Source: Sphingomonas sp. (GTDB lineage: Bacteria > Pseudomonadota > Alphaproteobacteria > Sphingomonadales > Sphingomonadaceae). Taken from it: a DNA stretch of 64,000 nucleotides. Both the position numbers and the translations under genes were made by a program. Of this stretch, positions 55,956 to 64,000 are shown piece after piece; within the stretch, counting starts at the first letter, position 1; each line of letters starts with the position of its first letter. The stretch spans positions 62,001-126,000 of the forward strand of contig JAFKLY010000005.1 in the NCBI GenBank assembly GCA_017304655.1, given 5' to 3'. The notes under the pieces were generated by a model that was not told the origin of the DNA, ran no database searches, and saw nothing but the letters and a program-made list of their open reading frames with translations.

Positions 55956-56636
55956 ATGACACTGATTTCCCGTCTCCTGTTCGCGTGCCTGCTTGCCGTC
56001 CTTCCCCTCGCCGCCGCGTCCGCCCAGTCAGCTACCAAAGCGACGCCGGGTTTTGTCCGGGTGCGGCTCGAAACGAGCGCGGGCAATATCGTGCTGGCGC
56101 TGAACGCGAAGGCGGCGCCAAAGACGGTCGCGAATTTCATGATCTATGTCGACGACGGGCGGCTCGACAACACGACGTTCTACCGGGCGTACCGGCGCAA
56201 GGATAACCCACGGCTGGGCTTCGTGCAGGGCGGGATCGATACCGAGGCGCGGCGCGTCTATTTCCCCACCGTGGAGCTGGAGCCGACCAGCAAGACCGGG
56301 CTCAGGCATCTCGACGGCACCATTTCCATGGCGCGGCACAAGGAAGAGAATAGCGGCACGGGCAATTTCTCGATCCAGATCGGCCCCAATCCGACGCTCG
56401 ATGCCCGGCCGGGCTATTCCGGCTATGCCGCCTTCGGTCAGGTCGTTTCGGGCATGGACGTCATCAAGCGCATTCTGGCGCTGGATACCTGCTGCGGGCG
56501 CGGTGTCATGTTCGGCCAGATGATCAAGAAGCGCGTGTCGATCATTCGCGCCGTACGGCTGGATGGCACGCCCCGGCCCAGCGGCGTCGTCAAACCGTGG
56601 CTGATGAAGCCGCGCGCACCATCTGAGAAGAAATAG
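55956..56636 (+). CDS. Exported cyclophilin-type peptidyl-prolyl isomerase (second copy)
   Basis: A 226-residue protein. The signal peptide is LLFACLLAVLPLAAASAQ. The cyclophilin domain carries TTFYRAYRRKDNPRLGFVQGG, ISMARHKEENSGTGNFSIQIG and GYAAFGQVVSGMDVIKRI. It lacks the coiled-coil linker seen in the copy at 12914. Its C-terminus extends past the fold with Pro/Lys residues. It is a single gene downstream of acs, separated by 126 bp, and convergent with gdhB. Confidence 0.9.
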   Translation: MTLISRLLFACLLAVLPLAAASAQSATKATPGFVRVRLETSAGNIVLALNAKAAPKTVANFMIYVDDGRLDNTTFYRAYRRKDNPRLGFVQGGIDTEARRVYFPTVELEPTSKTGLRHLDGTISMARHKEENSGTGNFSIQIGPNPTLDARPGYSGYAAFGQVVSGMDVIKRILALDTCCGRGVMFGQMIKKRVSIIRAVRLDGTPRPSGVVKPWLMKPRAPSEKK

Positions 56637-56640
56637 GCCC

Positions 56641-56674
56641 CTCCCCCAACGGCCAGCGAGCCGCGTAGGGGGAG
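56641..56674. terminator. Candidate hairpin between the cyclophilin and NAD-GDH genes
   Basis: The stem CTCCCCC (56641-56647) pairs with GGGGGAG (56668-56674). An inner CGGC/GCCG helix (56650-56653 with 56660-56663) closes a 6-base loop. It lies in a 57-bp convergent gap and has no T tract. Confidence 0.4.
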
Positions 56675-56693
56675 AGGTCGAGAGATCAGTCTT

Positions 56694-59600
56694 TCACCGC
56701 GCGAGCAGTGCCCTCGCCTGCCCGGCCAGCTCTGCGACCATGGCCGCGGACGGGTTGGCAGCGGCCTGAGCGCGCGTGATGAGCTGGCGGAACTTGGCCA
56801 CGGCGGCCTCGTGCTTTTGCAGCCACTCGCCGACAAAAGGCCCCGCTTCCCTGGACTTCGCGCCGGCCAGGAAGGAGAGGCGCATCTGCTGGAGATCGCG
56901 CGCGCTGCCGGTCACCAGCAGTCGCTCCCAGGGATCGCTGGGAGTCATGCGGGCGGCAACGCCCTGCAACCAGTCGATCGCCAGCGCTTCGCCCAGCCAG
57001 GTGAAGGCCCGTGTGACGGCCAGCTCGTCCTGCCCGAGGTCCCGCGCCAGCATGGCGAGGCCGATTGTGCCCTCCATCTTGACCAGCATGACGACGCGCT
57101 GGGCGAGCGCCTTGGGCACGCCGAACGCGGTCAGATCGGCAAGTGCGGCGGCCGTGCGCCGGGCCGGCTCGGGCTGGAGCAGACTGTCGACCGTCTTGCC
57201 GACCGCCGCGAGCGCCGGCGCGAGCGCGGAGATCGCCGCGCTAGGCTGCATGCCGGAGGGCAAGGACTGGTGCGTGTCGCCGATATGGCCGGCAACGGCC
57301 GTCGCCACCTGCCGGTACAGCGCGAGACGGGCCTGCTCGGAGAGCTTGGCCGCATCGATCTCGTCCCACAGCGCATCAAGGTCGAACAACTGCTCGACGA
57401 TGACGAACGCACGCGCAATCTCGTCCAGCGTGCAGCTCGCTTCCTCGGCGAGGCTGAAGGGCAGGATGACGCCAAGACGGTTGACGATGCGATTGGCGAG
57501 CTTGGTGGCGATGATCTCGCCGCGCAGCTGATGCGCGGCGATGGCATCGGCCTCGCGCTCCTGCATCTGTCGCGGGAAGGCGTGGAAGAGATCGCGCTTC
57601 AGCGCCCCGTCCTTCGCCAGGCTGCTGGACTCGATCGCGCCCTGCAGCGCCAGCTTGGCGGTGGAGATAAGCACCGCCAGCTCCGGCCGGGTAAGACCGA
57701 CACCATCGCCCGCACGGCGCAGCAGTTCCTGATCGCTTGCCAGACCCTCCACGCGCCGGTCGAGATGGCCGCCGGCCTCCAGCGTGGCGATGAGCCGCAC
57801 ATAGGAGGCGAGATCGTCCGCCCCGCCCGATTGCGCGATCGACAGGCCAAGCGCTTGCAACCGGTTGTCCTCCAGCACGATCTTCGCGACCTCGTCGGTC
57901 ATCTCGGCCAGCAAGGCATTGCGCGCGCCTTCTTCGAGACGGCCCTCGATCATTTCCTTGTTGAGGGCGATCTTGATGTTCACTTCATTGTCGGAGCAAT
58001 CGACGCCGGCCGAATTGTCGATGAAGTCGGTGTTGATGCGACCGCCGCGCAGGGCGAAGGCAATGCGGCCGGCCTGAGTCACGCCCAGATTGGCGCCCTC
58101 GCCGATGACGCGGGCATGCACGTCCTCGCCATCCACACGCAGCCGGTCGTTGGCGGCGTCGCCCACCTCGGCGTTGTTCTGCCCGGCGGCCTTGATGTAG
58201 GTGCCGATGCCGCCGAACCAGAGCAGGTCGGTCTGCGCGCGCAGCAAAGCGGAGATGAAGGCCGCCGGCTCCATCGCGCTCTCCTGCGTGCCGATGATGG
58301 CCTGCATTTCCTTGCTGAGCGGGATGCTCTTGAGGCTACGCGGGAAGACGCCGCCACCCTTGCTGATCAGCGCCTTGTCATAGTCGTCCCAGCTCGAGCG
58401 TGGCAGCTTGAACAGGCGTGCGCGCTCCTTCCAGCTCACGGCCGGATCGGGATCGGGATCGATGAAGATGTGACGATGGTCGAAGGCGGCCACAAGCTTG
58501 ATGGCCTTGGACAGCAGCATGCCGTTGCCGAAGACGTCGCCCGACATGTCACCCACGCCGATGACGCGGACGCTCTCCTTCTGCACGTCGATGCCCATCT
58601 CGGCGAAATGGCGCTGGACGCTGATCCAGGCGCCGCGCGCAGTGATGCCCATCGCCTTGTGGTCATAGCCATTGGAGCCGCCGCTGGCGAAGGCATCGCC
58701 CAACCAGAACTTGCGCTCGATGGCCAGCCCATTGGCCACGTCGGAGAAGGTGGCCGTGCCCTTGTCGGCGGCGACGACGAAATAGGGATCGTCCCCATCC
58801 CGCACGACGATGCCCTTGGGATGCACCACCTTGCCTTTCACGATGTTGTCCGTGACCGAGAGCAAGGCGCGGATGAACACGCGATAGCTCTCCGTGCCTT
58901 CCGCGAACCAGGCGTCGCGATCGGCGGCGGGGTTGGGCAATTGCTTGGGGTAGAAGCCGCCCTTGGCGCCGGTCGGCACGATGACCGCGTTCTTCACGCG
59001 TTGGGCCTTCATCAGGCCGAGGATTTCCGTGCGGAAGTCGTCGCGCCGGTCCGACCAGCGCAGGCCGCCGCGTGCCACGCGCCCGGCGCGCAGGTGAATG
59101 CCCTCGACCCGCGGCGAATAGACCCAGATCTCACGCCAGGGCAGCGGCTTGGGCAGGCCCGGCACCGCGGCACTGTCGATCTTGAAGGCGAGCGCCTCCT
59201 GCGCTGCCGCTGTGAAGGCGTTAGTGCGCAGCGTCGCCTGGATGACGGCGCGGTAGAGGCGCAGAATGCGGTCGTCGTCGAGGCCGTTGACCTTTTCGAG
59301 CGCACTGTCGATCTGGGCGTTGAGCGCCTTGGCGTCATCCGCATTTCCGGCCCGTTCGGGATCGTGCAGGGCAAAGAACAGGTCGACCAGCAGGCGCGCA
59401 ATGCCGGCCTCGCGACGCAGTGAATCAACGACGGTGGAGAGCCCATAAGACAGGCCGGTCTGGCGCAGATAGCGGAAGATGGCGCGCAGCAGCACGATGT
59501 CGCGCTGACCGATGCCGGCGGTGACGATGAGTTCGGCGAAGCGATCATTCTCCGCCCGCCCTTCCAGCACGGCGTCGAGCGCTTCGGCAACGATGGCGCT

Positions 59601-61349
59601 GCGCTCCAGAACGGGCGCCGCCAGACCGCCATCCTGCCGCTCGATAGCAAAGCGCTGGATATGGCCGGGCGTTCCGTCCGCGCTCACGCTGGTGCTGCGC
59701 TCGTCGAGCGCGCGGAAGCCGAAATTCTCGAGCGCGGGCACGGCTTCGGAGAGAATGAGCGGCTCGAGGCTGTAGATCTTCACGCGCAGTTTCTGCGGGC
59801 CATCGCTTGGCGCTTGATAGAAGCGCACGCTGCGTGTGCCCGGACCCGTCAGTCGATACAAGGCGAGGATATCGCGCGCGGCTTCGTCCGGGCCTGCGCT
59901 TTCGCGATAGGACATGGGAAGGCTGGCGGCATAACGCTGCGCCAGGACGGCAGCGCGTGATCCCTCTCCAAGGTCAAGAAGCCCCTGCTCCACGGCCGGG
60001 ACCCAGCCGCGCAGCATCTGCTGCACCTGAAGATCGAGCGCCTGCCTGTCCGGCAGGCTGCCGCCATGGCGTACGTCGAACGTGAAACGGACCAGGGCAA
60101 GGCCGCTCTCTTCGAGCGCGATCGACCAGCCAAGCAGGTCCCCACCCGTCGCGCCCGAGAGCATCGTGGCGATCGCCTCGCGCTGGTTGGTCGAAAGATC
60201 GTCGCGCATCATCCAGACGAATGCGAAGAGATGCCGGTTGAGGGCATCGGTCACCAGCTCCAGCTTCGGCCGTGGCCGATCGGCCAGCGACATGGCGGTG
60301 AGGGTGATCCGCTCGCGGTCTTCCGGCTGGAGCGCGAGCATCAGGTCGTGCGGCAGCGTCGTGAGTGCGTGCACCAGCGTCTTGGCGGCGTGGCCGGCCG
60401 GATTGTAGCCGAAGCGCGCCATGAGGCCGGAAAGCGTATCGCGCAGGATCGGGATGTCCTCCGGGCGCGCCGCGAGCGCGGCGCTGGTCCACAGGCCGGC
60501 GTGGATCGAGAGTGCGGCGATCGTGTCGCCCTCCCGCACCGGCACGATGAACAGGTCGATCAGGACATGGCGGTGCACCCGCGCCGTCCGGTTGGACTTG
60601 AGGATCAGCGGCCCGGCATGGCCCGCCTCGAACCAGGCGAAAGCTTCGGCGATGCGCTTGTCTGAGAGCATCGGCTCTTCCGTGAAGATGCAGATGCCCT
60701 TCGCCCGGCTGGCCGTGCCGTCGCGGGCGCGCAGTTCGTGGCCCAGCGAGGTCAGATTGCCTTTCTGCAGCCAGCGCAGCAGATCGCCGCCCTCACCCGC
60801 GCCGAGCCGATTGGCGTCGGCATTCATAGCGTCAGTCATCGCGCGCCAGCCGGAAACGGCGGCACGGACATGAGCGAGCGTCAGGTCCAGCGACTTGGCC
60901 AGCGCCTGCCGGCCGCGCGCATCGATCCGGTCCGTCTCGATATAGATGAACGACTCACGCGTCGTATCGTCGTCGTCGCCGATGTTGAGGAGATGACCCT
61001 CCGCGTCCCGGCGCACCGGCAGGATGGGGTGCGCGAGCAGATGGATCACCAATCCGGCCTGGCTGAGGCAATTGCCGATGCTGTCCACCAGAAAGGGCAT
61101 ATCGGCATTGATGATCGCCAGGCGCTGGCGGCGTGTGCCGCCATCGGCACGCCGCTCGTCGCTGGCGCTGTCGATCAGCACGGCGGACTGGCCGTCTTGG
61201 CGCACGGCAGCGGCCTCGGCGACGAACGCGGCGATGGCGTCCGGTCCGGCGGCCTCCAGCGTGTCGCGCTCGGCGCCGTGCAGCCCCTCCAGCAGGGCGT
61301 CGGTGATGGTTGAAATGACGGGCTTGTTGGCTAGCAGCGTTGCGTTCAT
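56694..61349 (-). CDS. NAD-specific glutamate dehydrogenase (large, ~1550-residue type)
   Basis: A 1551-residue protein of the L_180-like NAD-GDH group. Start ATG 61349, MNATLLANKPVISTITDALL, follows AGAGGA. The N-terminal half carries ACT-like segments. The catalytic core is in the second half: YSPRVEGIHLRAGRVARGGLRWSDR, VIVPTGAKGGFYPKQLP, GTATFSDVANGLA and GVGDMSGDVFGNGML. It oxidatively deaminates glutamate to 2-oxoglutarate with NAD. It lies downstream of the PAS-like gene on the same strand, with a 138-bp gap. Confidence 0.93.
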   Translation of the reverse strand: MNATLLANKPVISTITDALLEGLHGAERDTLEAAGPDAIAAFVAEAAAVRQDGQSAVLIDSASDERRADGGTRRQRLAIINADMPFLVDSIGNCLSQAGLVIHLLAHPILPVRRDAEGHLLNIGDDDDTTRESFIYIETDRIDARGRQALAKSLDLTLAHVRAAVSGWRAMTDAMNADANRLGAGEGGDLLRWLQKGNLTSLGHELRARDGTASRAKGICIFTEEPMLSDKRIAEAFAWFEAGHAGPLILKSNRTARVHRHVLIDLFIVPVREGDTIAALSIHAGLWTSAALAARPEDIPILRDTLSGLMARFGYNPAGHAAKTLVHALTTLPHDLMLALQPEDRERITLTAMSLADRPRPKLELVTDALNRHLFAFVWMMRDDLSTNQREAIATMLSGATGGDLLGWSIALEESGLALVRFTFDVRHGGSLPDRQALDLQVQQMLRGWVPAVEQGLLDLGEGSRAAVLAQRYAASLPMSYRESAGPDEAARDILALYRLTGPGTRSVRFYQAPSDGPQKLRVKIYSLEPLILSEAVPALENFGFRALDERSTSVSADGTPGHIQRFAIERQDGGLAAPVLERSAIVAEALDAVLEGRAENDRFAELIVTAGIGQRDIVLLRAIFRYLRQTGLSYGLSTVVDSLRREAGIARLLVDLFFALHDPERAGNADDAKALNAQIDSALEKVNGLDDDRILRLYRAVIQATLRTNAFTAAAQEALAFKIDSAAVPGLPKPLPWREIWVYSPRVEGIHLRAGRVARGGLRWSDRRDDFRTEILGLMKAQRVKNAVIVPTGAKGGFYPKQLPNPAADRDAWFAEGTESYRVFIRALLSVTDNIVKGKVVHPKGIVVRDGDDPYFVVAADKGTATFSDVANGLAIERKFWLGDAFASGGSNGYDHKAMGITARGAWISVQRHFAEMGIDVQKESVRVIGVGDMSGDVFGNGMLLSKAIKLVAAFDHRHIFIDPDPDPAVSWKERARLFKLPRSSWDDYDKALISKGGGVFPRSLKSIPLSKEMQAIIGTQESAMEPAAFISALLRAQTDLLWFGGIGTYIKAAGQNNAEVGDAANDRLRVDGEDVHARVIGEGANLGVTQAGRIAFALRGGRINTDFIDNSAGVDCSDNEVNIKIALNKEMIEGRLEEGARNALLAEMTDEVAKIVLEDNRLQALGLSIAQSGGADDLASYVRLIATLEAGGHLDRRVEGLASDQELLRRAGDGVGLTRPELAVLISTAKLALQGAIESSSLAKDGALKRDLFHAFPRQMQEREADAIAAHQLRGEIIATKLANRIVNRLGVILPFSLAEEASCTLDEIARAFVIVEQLFDLDALWDEIDAAKLSEQARLALYRQVATAVAGHIGDTHQSLPSGMQPSAAISALAPALAAVGKTVDSLLQPEPARRTAAALADLTAFGVPKALAQRVVMLVKMEGTIGLAMLARDLGQDELAVTRAFTWLGEALAIDWLQGVAARMTPSDPWERLLVTGSARDLQQMRLSFLAGAKSREAGPFVGEWLQKHEAAVAKFRQLITRAQAAANPSAAMVAELAGQARALLAR

Positions 61350-61487
61350 GCCATCCTCTCTCGATGGTCGCAGGTCAGGGGCCACGACGCCGGCAAGGCG
61401 TCGCGATCATGCGCTTGTGGTTAGACCTCTGGACAGGGGACCGCAACTCGGGCCCGGCCCTGCCGGCGCCCGCTTGGGGTGAAATTC

Positions 61488-62789
61488 TCAGATGTTTTTG
61501 GCTGCCGCTGCATAGACGCGGCTGGTCAGCCGGTCTTCACTGGCGAGTGACGCTACGACGGCCAGCGTTCCATCCGCCTCCCGGCGCATGACGACGACGG
61601 CGAGGCCGGTTTCGTCGACAGGCAGGCTGTCCGTCTCGATTTGATGCGCGCTGGCCAGCTTGCGACGGACGCGGCTGTTCACCGCCGGTTTGGCGGCTGC
61701 GGTCTCGCCGCGCTTGGCGGCGCGGACGGAGGCGACAAGGCCCTTGAGTCCACCGGGCACGGCATGGAGATGATCGACCAGCGCGCCGGGCGCCATATCC
61801 TGCGCCAGCGCATAGTCGATGGCGCAGACGAACTCGGCGAGGCGTGTCTTGTCGTATGTCGCGCCGAAGACGAGCTTGGCGAGCGCGGTCATCGGGCTGC
61901 GCGGCTGGACGGCAATGCCGGAGTCGGCCAGCAATTCGGCATAATCCTCCGGCCGGATCGCTGCGACAGTGGCGAAGGCGTGAGCGAGCCCGATGGCCCG
62001 GTACAGTGCGTGGCGTGTGCGCCCCTCGCTTGCATGAGCAGCGGCGGCCGCTTCCCGCGCCAGGGCCAGCGAATCGCCGAGCGATGTCTCTGCATCGGCC
62101 GGATCGATCATCGCGCTCGTCAATTCGAGCGCTTCGTCCTCGTCCTCTTCCTCGTCGCCAAAGTCGAAATCCACAGCGGAGGGGCGGTCGGCCCAGACCG
62201 GAGCGGATGGCGCGGACGGGATGCTGACCGGCGTGGCGGCTTCCACCTCGGCGGCGATGCTGTCCGCCAGCGCGTTGCTGGCCACTTCCTTCCAGTTGAT
62301 GACGCCGTAGACGAAGTCGATCGTGTCGTCGTCGGACGAGAAGGGCATCATGATGCCGCGATACATGATCTCGGCGCCGCGCTGGTTGGTGAACTCGGCC
62401 TCAAAGCCGATCGGCGCGGCATTGGCGACGATCTGGAGATAATGGTCGGTCAGCCGGGAAAGCAGCGTACGCGGCGGAATCTCGCTGGCGCGGCTGATCG
62501 GCGTGGCGATGTCGCATTGCGCCGCGAGCGCAGTGCCGAGGAAAGCAATGGTCGGATCGTCGATGCCGCTGGTGAAGTCGAGCAGCACGCTGTGAGACCC
62601 GAAATCCTGGATTTCGGTGGGATTGAGATCCTCGATGCTGGGCAGGGTACGATCACCGAGCAGGGAAGCCCAATAATTGTAGGCGCGGATATGCATGCGC
62701 CGCTCGTCGAAGCGCACGATGGGCGGCGCTTCCATGGCCTCGTCCAGCATCATGGCCTCGTCAGCCTGGCTATGGCCCTGTGCATCCAT
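61488..62789 (-). CDS. PAS-like domain protein, unknown function
   Basis: A 433-residue protein. The start is set at ATG 62789 (MDAQGHSQADEAMMLDEAME). Residues ~25-165 resemble the PAS_5-type sensor fold (MHIRAYNYWASLLGDRTLPS, PTEIQDFGSHSVLLDF, YRGIMMPFSSDDDTIDFVYGVI). A Pro/Ala linker with an acidic patch (FGDEEEDEDEALE) follows. The remaining ~200 residues are helical with no known motif. It has no signal peptide or membrane helix. No output domain is recognised, so function is unknown. Confidence 0.72.
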   Translation of the reverse strand: MDAQGHSQADEAMMLDEAMEAPPIVRFDERRMHIRAYNYWASLLGDRTLPSIEDLNPTEIQDFGSHSVLLDFTSGIDDPTIAFLGTALAAQCDIATPISRASEIPPRTLLSRLTDHYLQIVANAAPIGFEAEFTNQRGAEIMYRGIMMPFSSDDDTIDFVYGVINWKEVASNALADSIAAEVEAATPVSIPSAPSAPVWADRPSAVDFDFGDEEEDEDEALELTSAMIDPADAETSLGDSLALAREAAAAAHASEGRTRHALYRAIGLAHAFATVAAIRPEDYAELLADSGIAVQPRSPMTALAKLVFGATYDKTRLAEFVCAIDYALAQDMAPGALVDHLHAVPGGLKGLVASVRAAKRGETAAAKPAVNSRVRRKLASAHQIETDSLPVDETGLAVVVMRREADGTLAVVASLASEDRLTSRVYAAAAKNI

Positions 62790-63016
62790 GATCCGTAACC
62801 CGTCTTCCTCTGGTGCGAGGGGGACATTGTGCCGCAAAAAGGGTAAATGCGGAGTAAAGGGCTCGGGCCGGAGCAGCAAAGCCGGCGGCAGGACCCGCCT
62901 CGCCCTGCCGCCGAATGTGGTTTAGCAGCTTGCCAGCACGCGCCGCTGCTGATAAGCGCCGCCGCTGCAAAGGGGGCGACCCCCTTGGAAGGACTGGCCC
63001 CGGCCGGTCAACCGGA

Positions 63017-63092
63017 GCCGCTTTAGCTCAGCCGGTAGAGCATCGCATTCGTAATGCGAGGGTCAGGTGTTCGAGTCACCTAAGCGGCACCA
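63017..63092 (+). tRNA. tRNA-Thr (anticodon CGU)
   Basis: A 76-nt cloverleaf. Acceptor stem GCCGCTT (63017-63023) pairs with AAGCGGC (63082-63088). D stem GCTC/GAGC, anticodon stem TCGCA/TGCGA with loop TTCGTAA and anticodon CGT at 63050-63052, and T arm with GTTCGAGTC. The 3' CCA is encoded (63090-63092). Confidence 0.95.
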
Positions 63093-63466
63093 CCCCTTTC
63101 AGTAGGGAAGAGCAGCGCATCCAGCCGAAAGGCCTTTCGAGTGGGAACCGATTTGGGCCCTGCTTGGGGCGCTTTCAGAGCTTTGCGCAATCCATACCCA
63201 CTGAGACCCACACCGGCTTTAGTCGGCGAAGCGCGACCGGTTGGAGGGCTACAACTTCATTACCTGTGTCGAGAGCTTCCTCGACATATTCGCTTTGAAA
63301 CACGACCTATTCCGCTGGATGGCGATCAACGGGTGGACATCGTACCCATGTCCGCCAACATAGCGGGCGTTCAGGGCCTAGTGCGGCGCCCGCGAAAGCG
63401 ATCAATCGTTCATATGTCCTTCCGGGCTTTCGTTTCCGGAAACCCTGGAATGCATCAAGCCTGCGT
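63093..63466. other. 374-bp gene-free region between tRNA-Thr and map
   Basis: Short, inconsistent reading frames and less biased base composition than the flanks. It includes a 14-bp palindrome CGAAAGGCCTTTCG at 63126-63139 that has no T tract. No integrase or att repeat of the tRNA 3' end was seen. Confidence 0.5.
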
Positions 63467-64000
63467 TTAGCGGCCCCTGTCCAACAGGTTTTTCTCATTG
63501 CTTCGTTGGGTGAGGACTTCAAATCCGTCCCGCGTGACGGCGATGGTATGCTCGAACTGGGCAGATAGCTTCCCGTCAGCAGTAACCACCGTCCAGCCAT
63601 CCGCTCTGGTCACGGTCTTGTGGGTGCCCTGATTGATCATCGGTTCGATGGTGAACACCATGCCCTCGCGCAAGGGCAGGCCTCGGCCCGGCTTGCCAAA
63701 GTGGAGAACCTGCGGCTCTTCATGCATTTCCCGCCCGATGCCATGGCCGCAATAATCCCGAACGATCGAGTAACCGTGCTTCTTGGCATGGCGCTCGATG
63801 GCATGGCCGATGTCTCCCAGTCGCGCACCCGGCTTAACCTGTGCGATGCCTTGCCACATGGCCTCCTGCGCCACGCGGGTAAGCCGATTGGCAGCGGGTG
63901 CCACCTCGCCGACGAGATAGGTCTTGCTCGAATCCGCGATGTAGCCGTTTTTCTCAAGTGTGATATCGAGGTTGATGATATCCCCGTCGCGGATGGTCAC
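63467..64000 (-). CDS. map: Methionine aminopeptidase type I (partial, 5' end outside window)
   Basis: The 3' 177 codons of a ~250-residue enzyme. INLDITLEKNGYIADSS, YCGHGIGREMHEEPQV, MVFTIEPMINQGT and QFEHTIAV carry metal ligands of the type I fold (Asp, His, Glu, Glu). It removes the initiator methionine from nascent proteins. The gene enters from the right edge, so its start is not visible. The C-terminus (TQRSNEKNLLDRGR) has a short basic tail. Confidence 0.93.
   Translation of the reverse strand: MTIRDGDIINLDITLEKNGYIADSSKTYLVGEVAPAANRLTRVAQEAMWQGIAQVKPGARLGDIGHAIERHAKKHGYSIVRDYCGHGIGREMHEEPQVLHFGKPGRGLPLREGMVFTIEPMINQGTHKTVTRADGWTVVTADGKLSAQFEHTIAVTRDGFEVLTQRSNEKNLLDRGR

Noticed and set aside
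56811..59423. Plus-strand ORF of 870 codons
   Set aside because: It is antisense to the NAD-GDH gene, with no domain, no ribosome-binding site and shadow-like composition.
63126..63139. Palindrome after tRNA-Thr as a terminator
   Set aside because: A loopless 14-bp palindrome with no T tract is not a credible intrinsic terminator.

Overview
The window looks like the replication-origin region of a high-GC alphaproteobacterial chromosome, most likely a sphingomonad (Sphingomonadales). The reasons are the very GC-rich third codon positions, the alphaproteobacterial order hemE / ppsR-maf-aroE-coaE-dnaQ, the block rho...mnmE-mnmG-rsmG-parA-parB, a carotenoid hydroxylase (CrtZ), a TorF-type porin, a ~1550-residue NAD-glutamate dehydrogenase, HemJ, MmcB, DUF1491 and DUF6489 proteins. 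The species cannot be named from the sequence alone.

Left arm, accessory and housekeeping genes (1-35 kb). A truncated TAT-exported molybdenum hydroxylase subunit follows mrp. Then come hflK-hflC and a DegP/HtrA protease (membrane and envelope quality control), a HerA-like ATPase, queF, sseA-metC (sulfur amino acid metabolism), a TorF porin, a periplasmic cyclophilin, crtZ, an acyl-CoA ligase, lgt and two genes coupled to it, a HAD phosphatase, and a four-gene Mla-type lipid transport operon (STAS-MlaE, MlaF, MlaD, lipoprotein). These are followed by pepN, an epimerase-like protein, a DMT permease, a threonine aldolase-like enzyme, two methyltransferase-like genes, kdsD-kdsA (Kdo for lipopolysaccharide) and an APC permease. 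The gene-poor gaps at 12.5-14.2 kb and 19.1-19.35 kb carry palindromic repeats arranged as inverted pairs.

Origin-proximal block (35-53 kb). Reading leftward on the minus strand from about 45.85 kb are hemE, hemJ, rho, terC, a DUF6489 gene, mnmE, mnmG, rsmG, parA and parB. Reading rightward on the plus strand from 46.14 kb are ppsR, maf, aroE, coaE, dnaQ, hpf, ptsN, a thioesterase, a DUF1491 gene and a SleB-type hydrolase. Between hemE and ppsR lies a 292-bp gap with an AT-rich segment, one perfect DnaA box and several near matches. This is the best oriC candidate. Two parS-like palindromes (inside rsmG and upstream of mnmG) support it, because ParB/parS systems sit beside the origin. Transcription diverges from this gap on both sides, so most genes here are co-directional with replication forks leaving it.

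Right flank (52.8-64 kb). This holds mmcB with a perfect alphaproteobacterial-type LexA box, acs behind a 558-bp leader with a repeated 9-mer, a second cyclophilin, the large NAD-GDH, a PAS-like protein, a tRNA-Thr(CGU) and the 3' part of map.

No CRISPR array, transposase, integrase, phage gene or rRNA was recognised. The most interesting items are the oriC/parS geography, the LexA box of mmcB, a 24-codon bridging ORF between mlaF and mlaD, an apparently non-canonical start for the APC permease, and an uncharacterised methyltransferase-fold/helical-repeat protein beside the Kdo genes.
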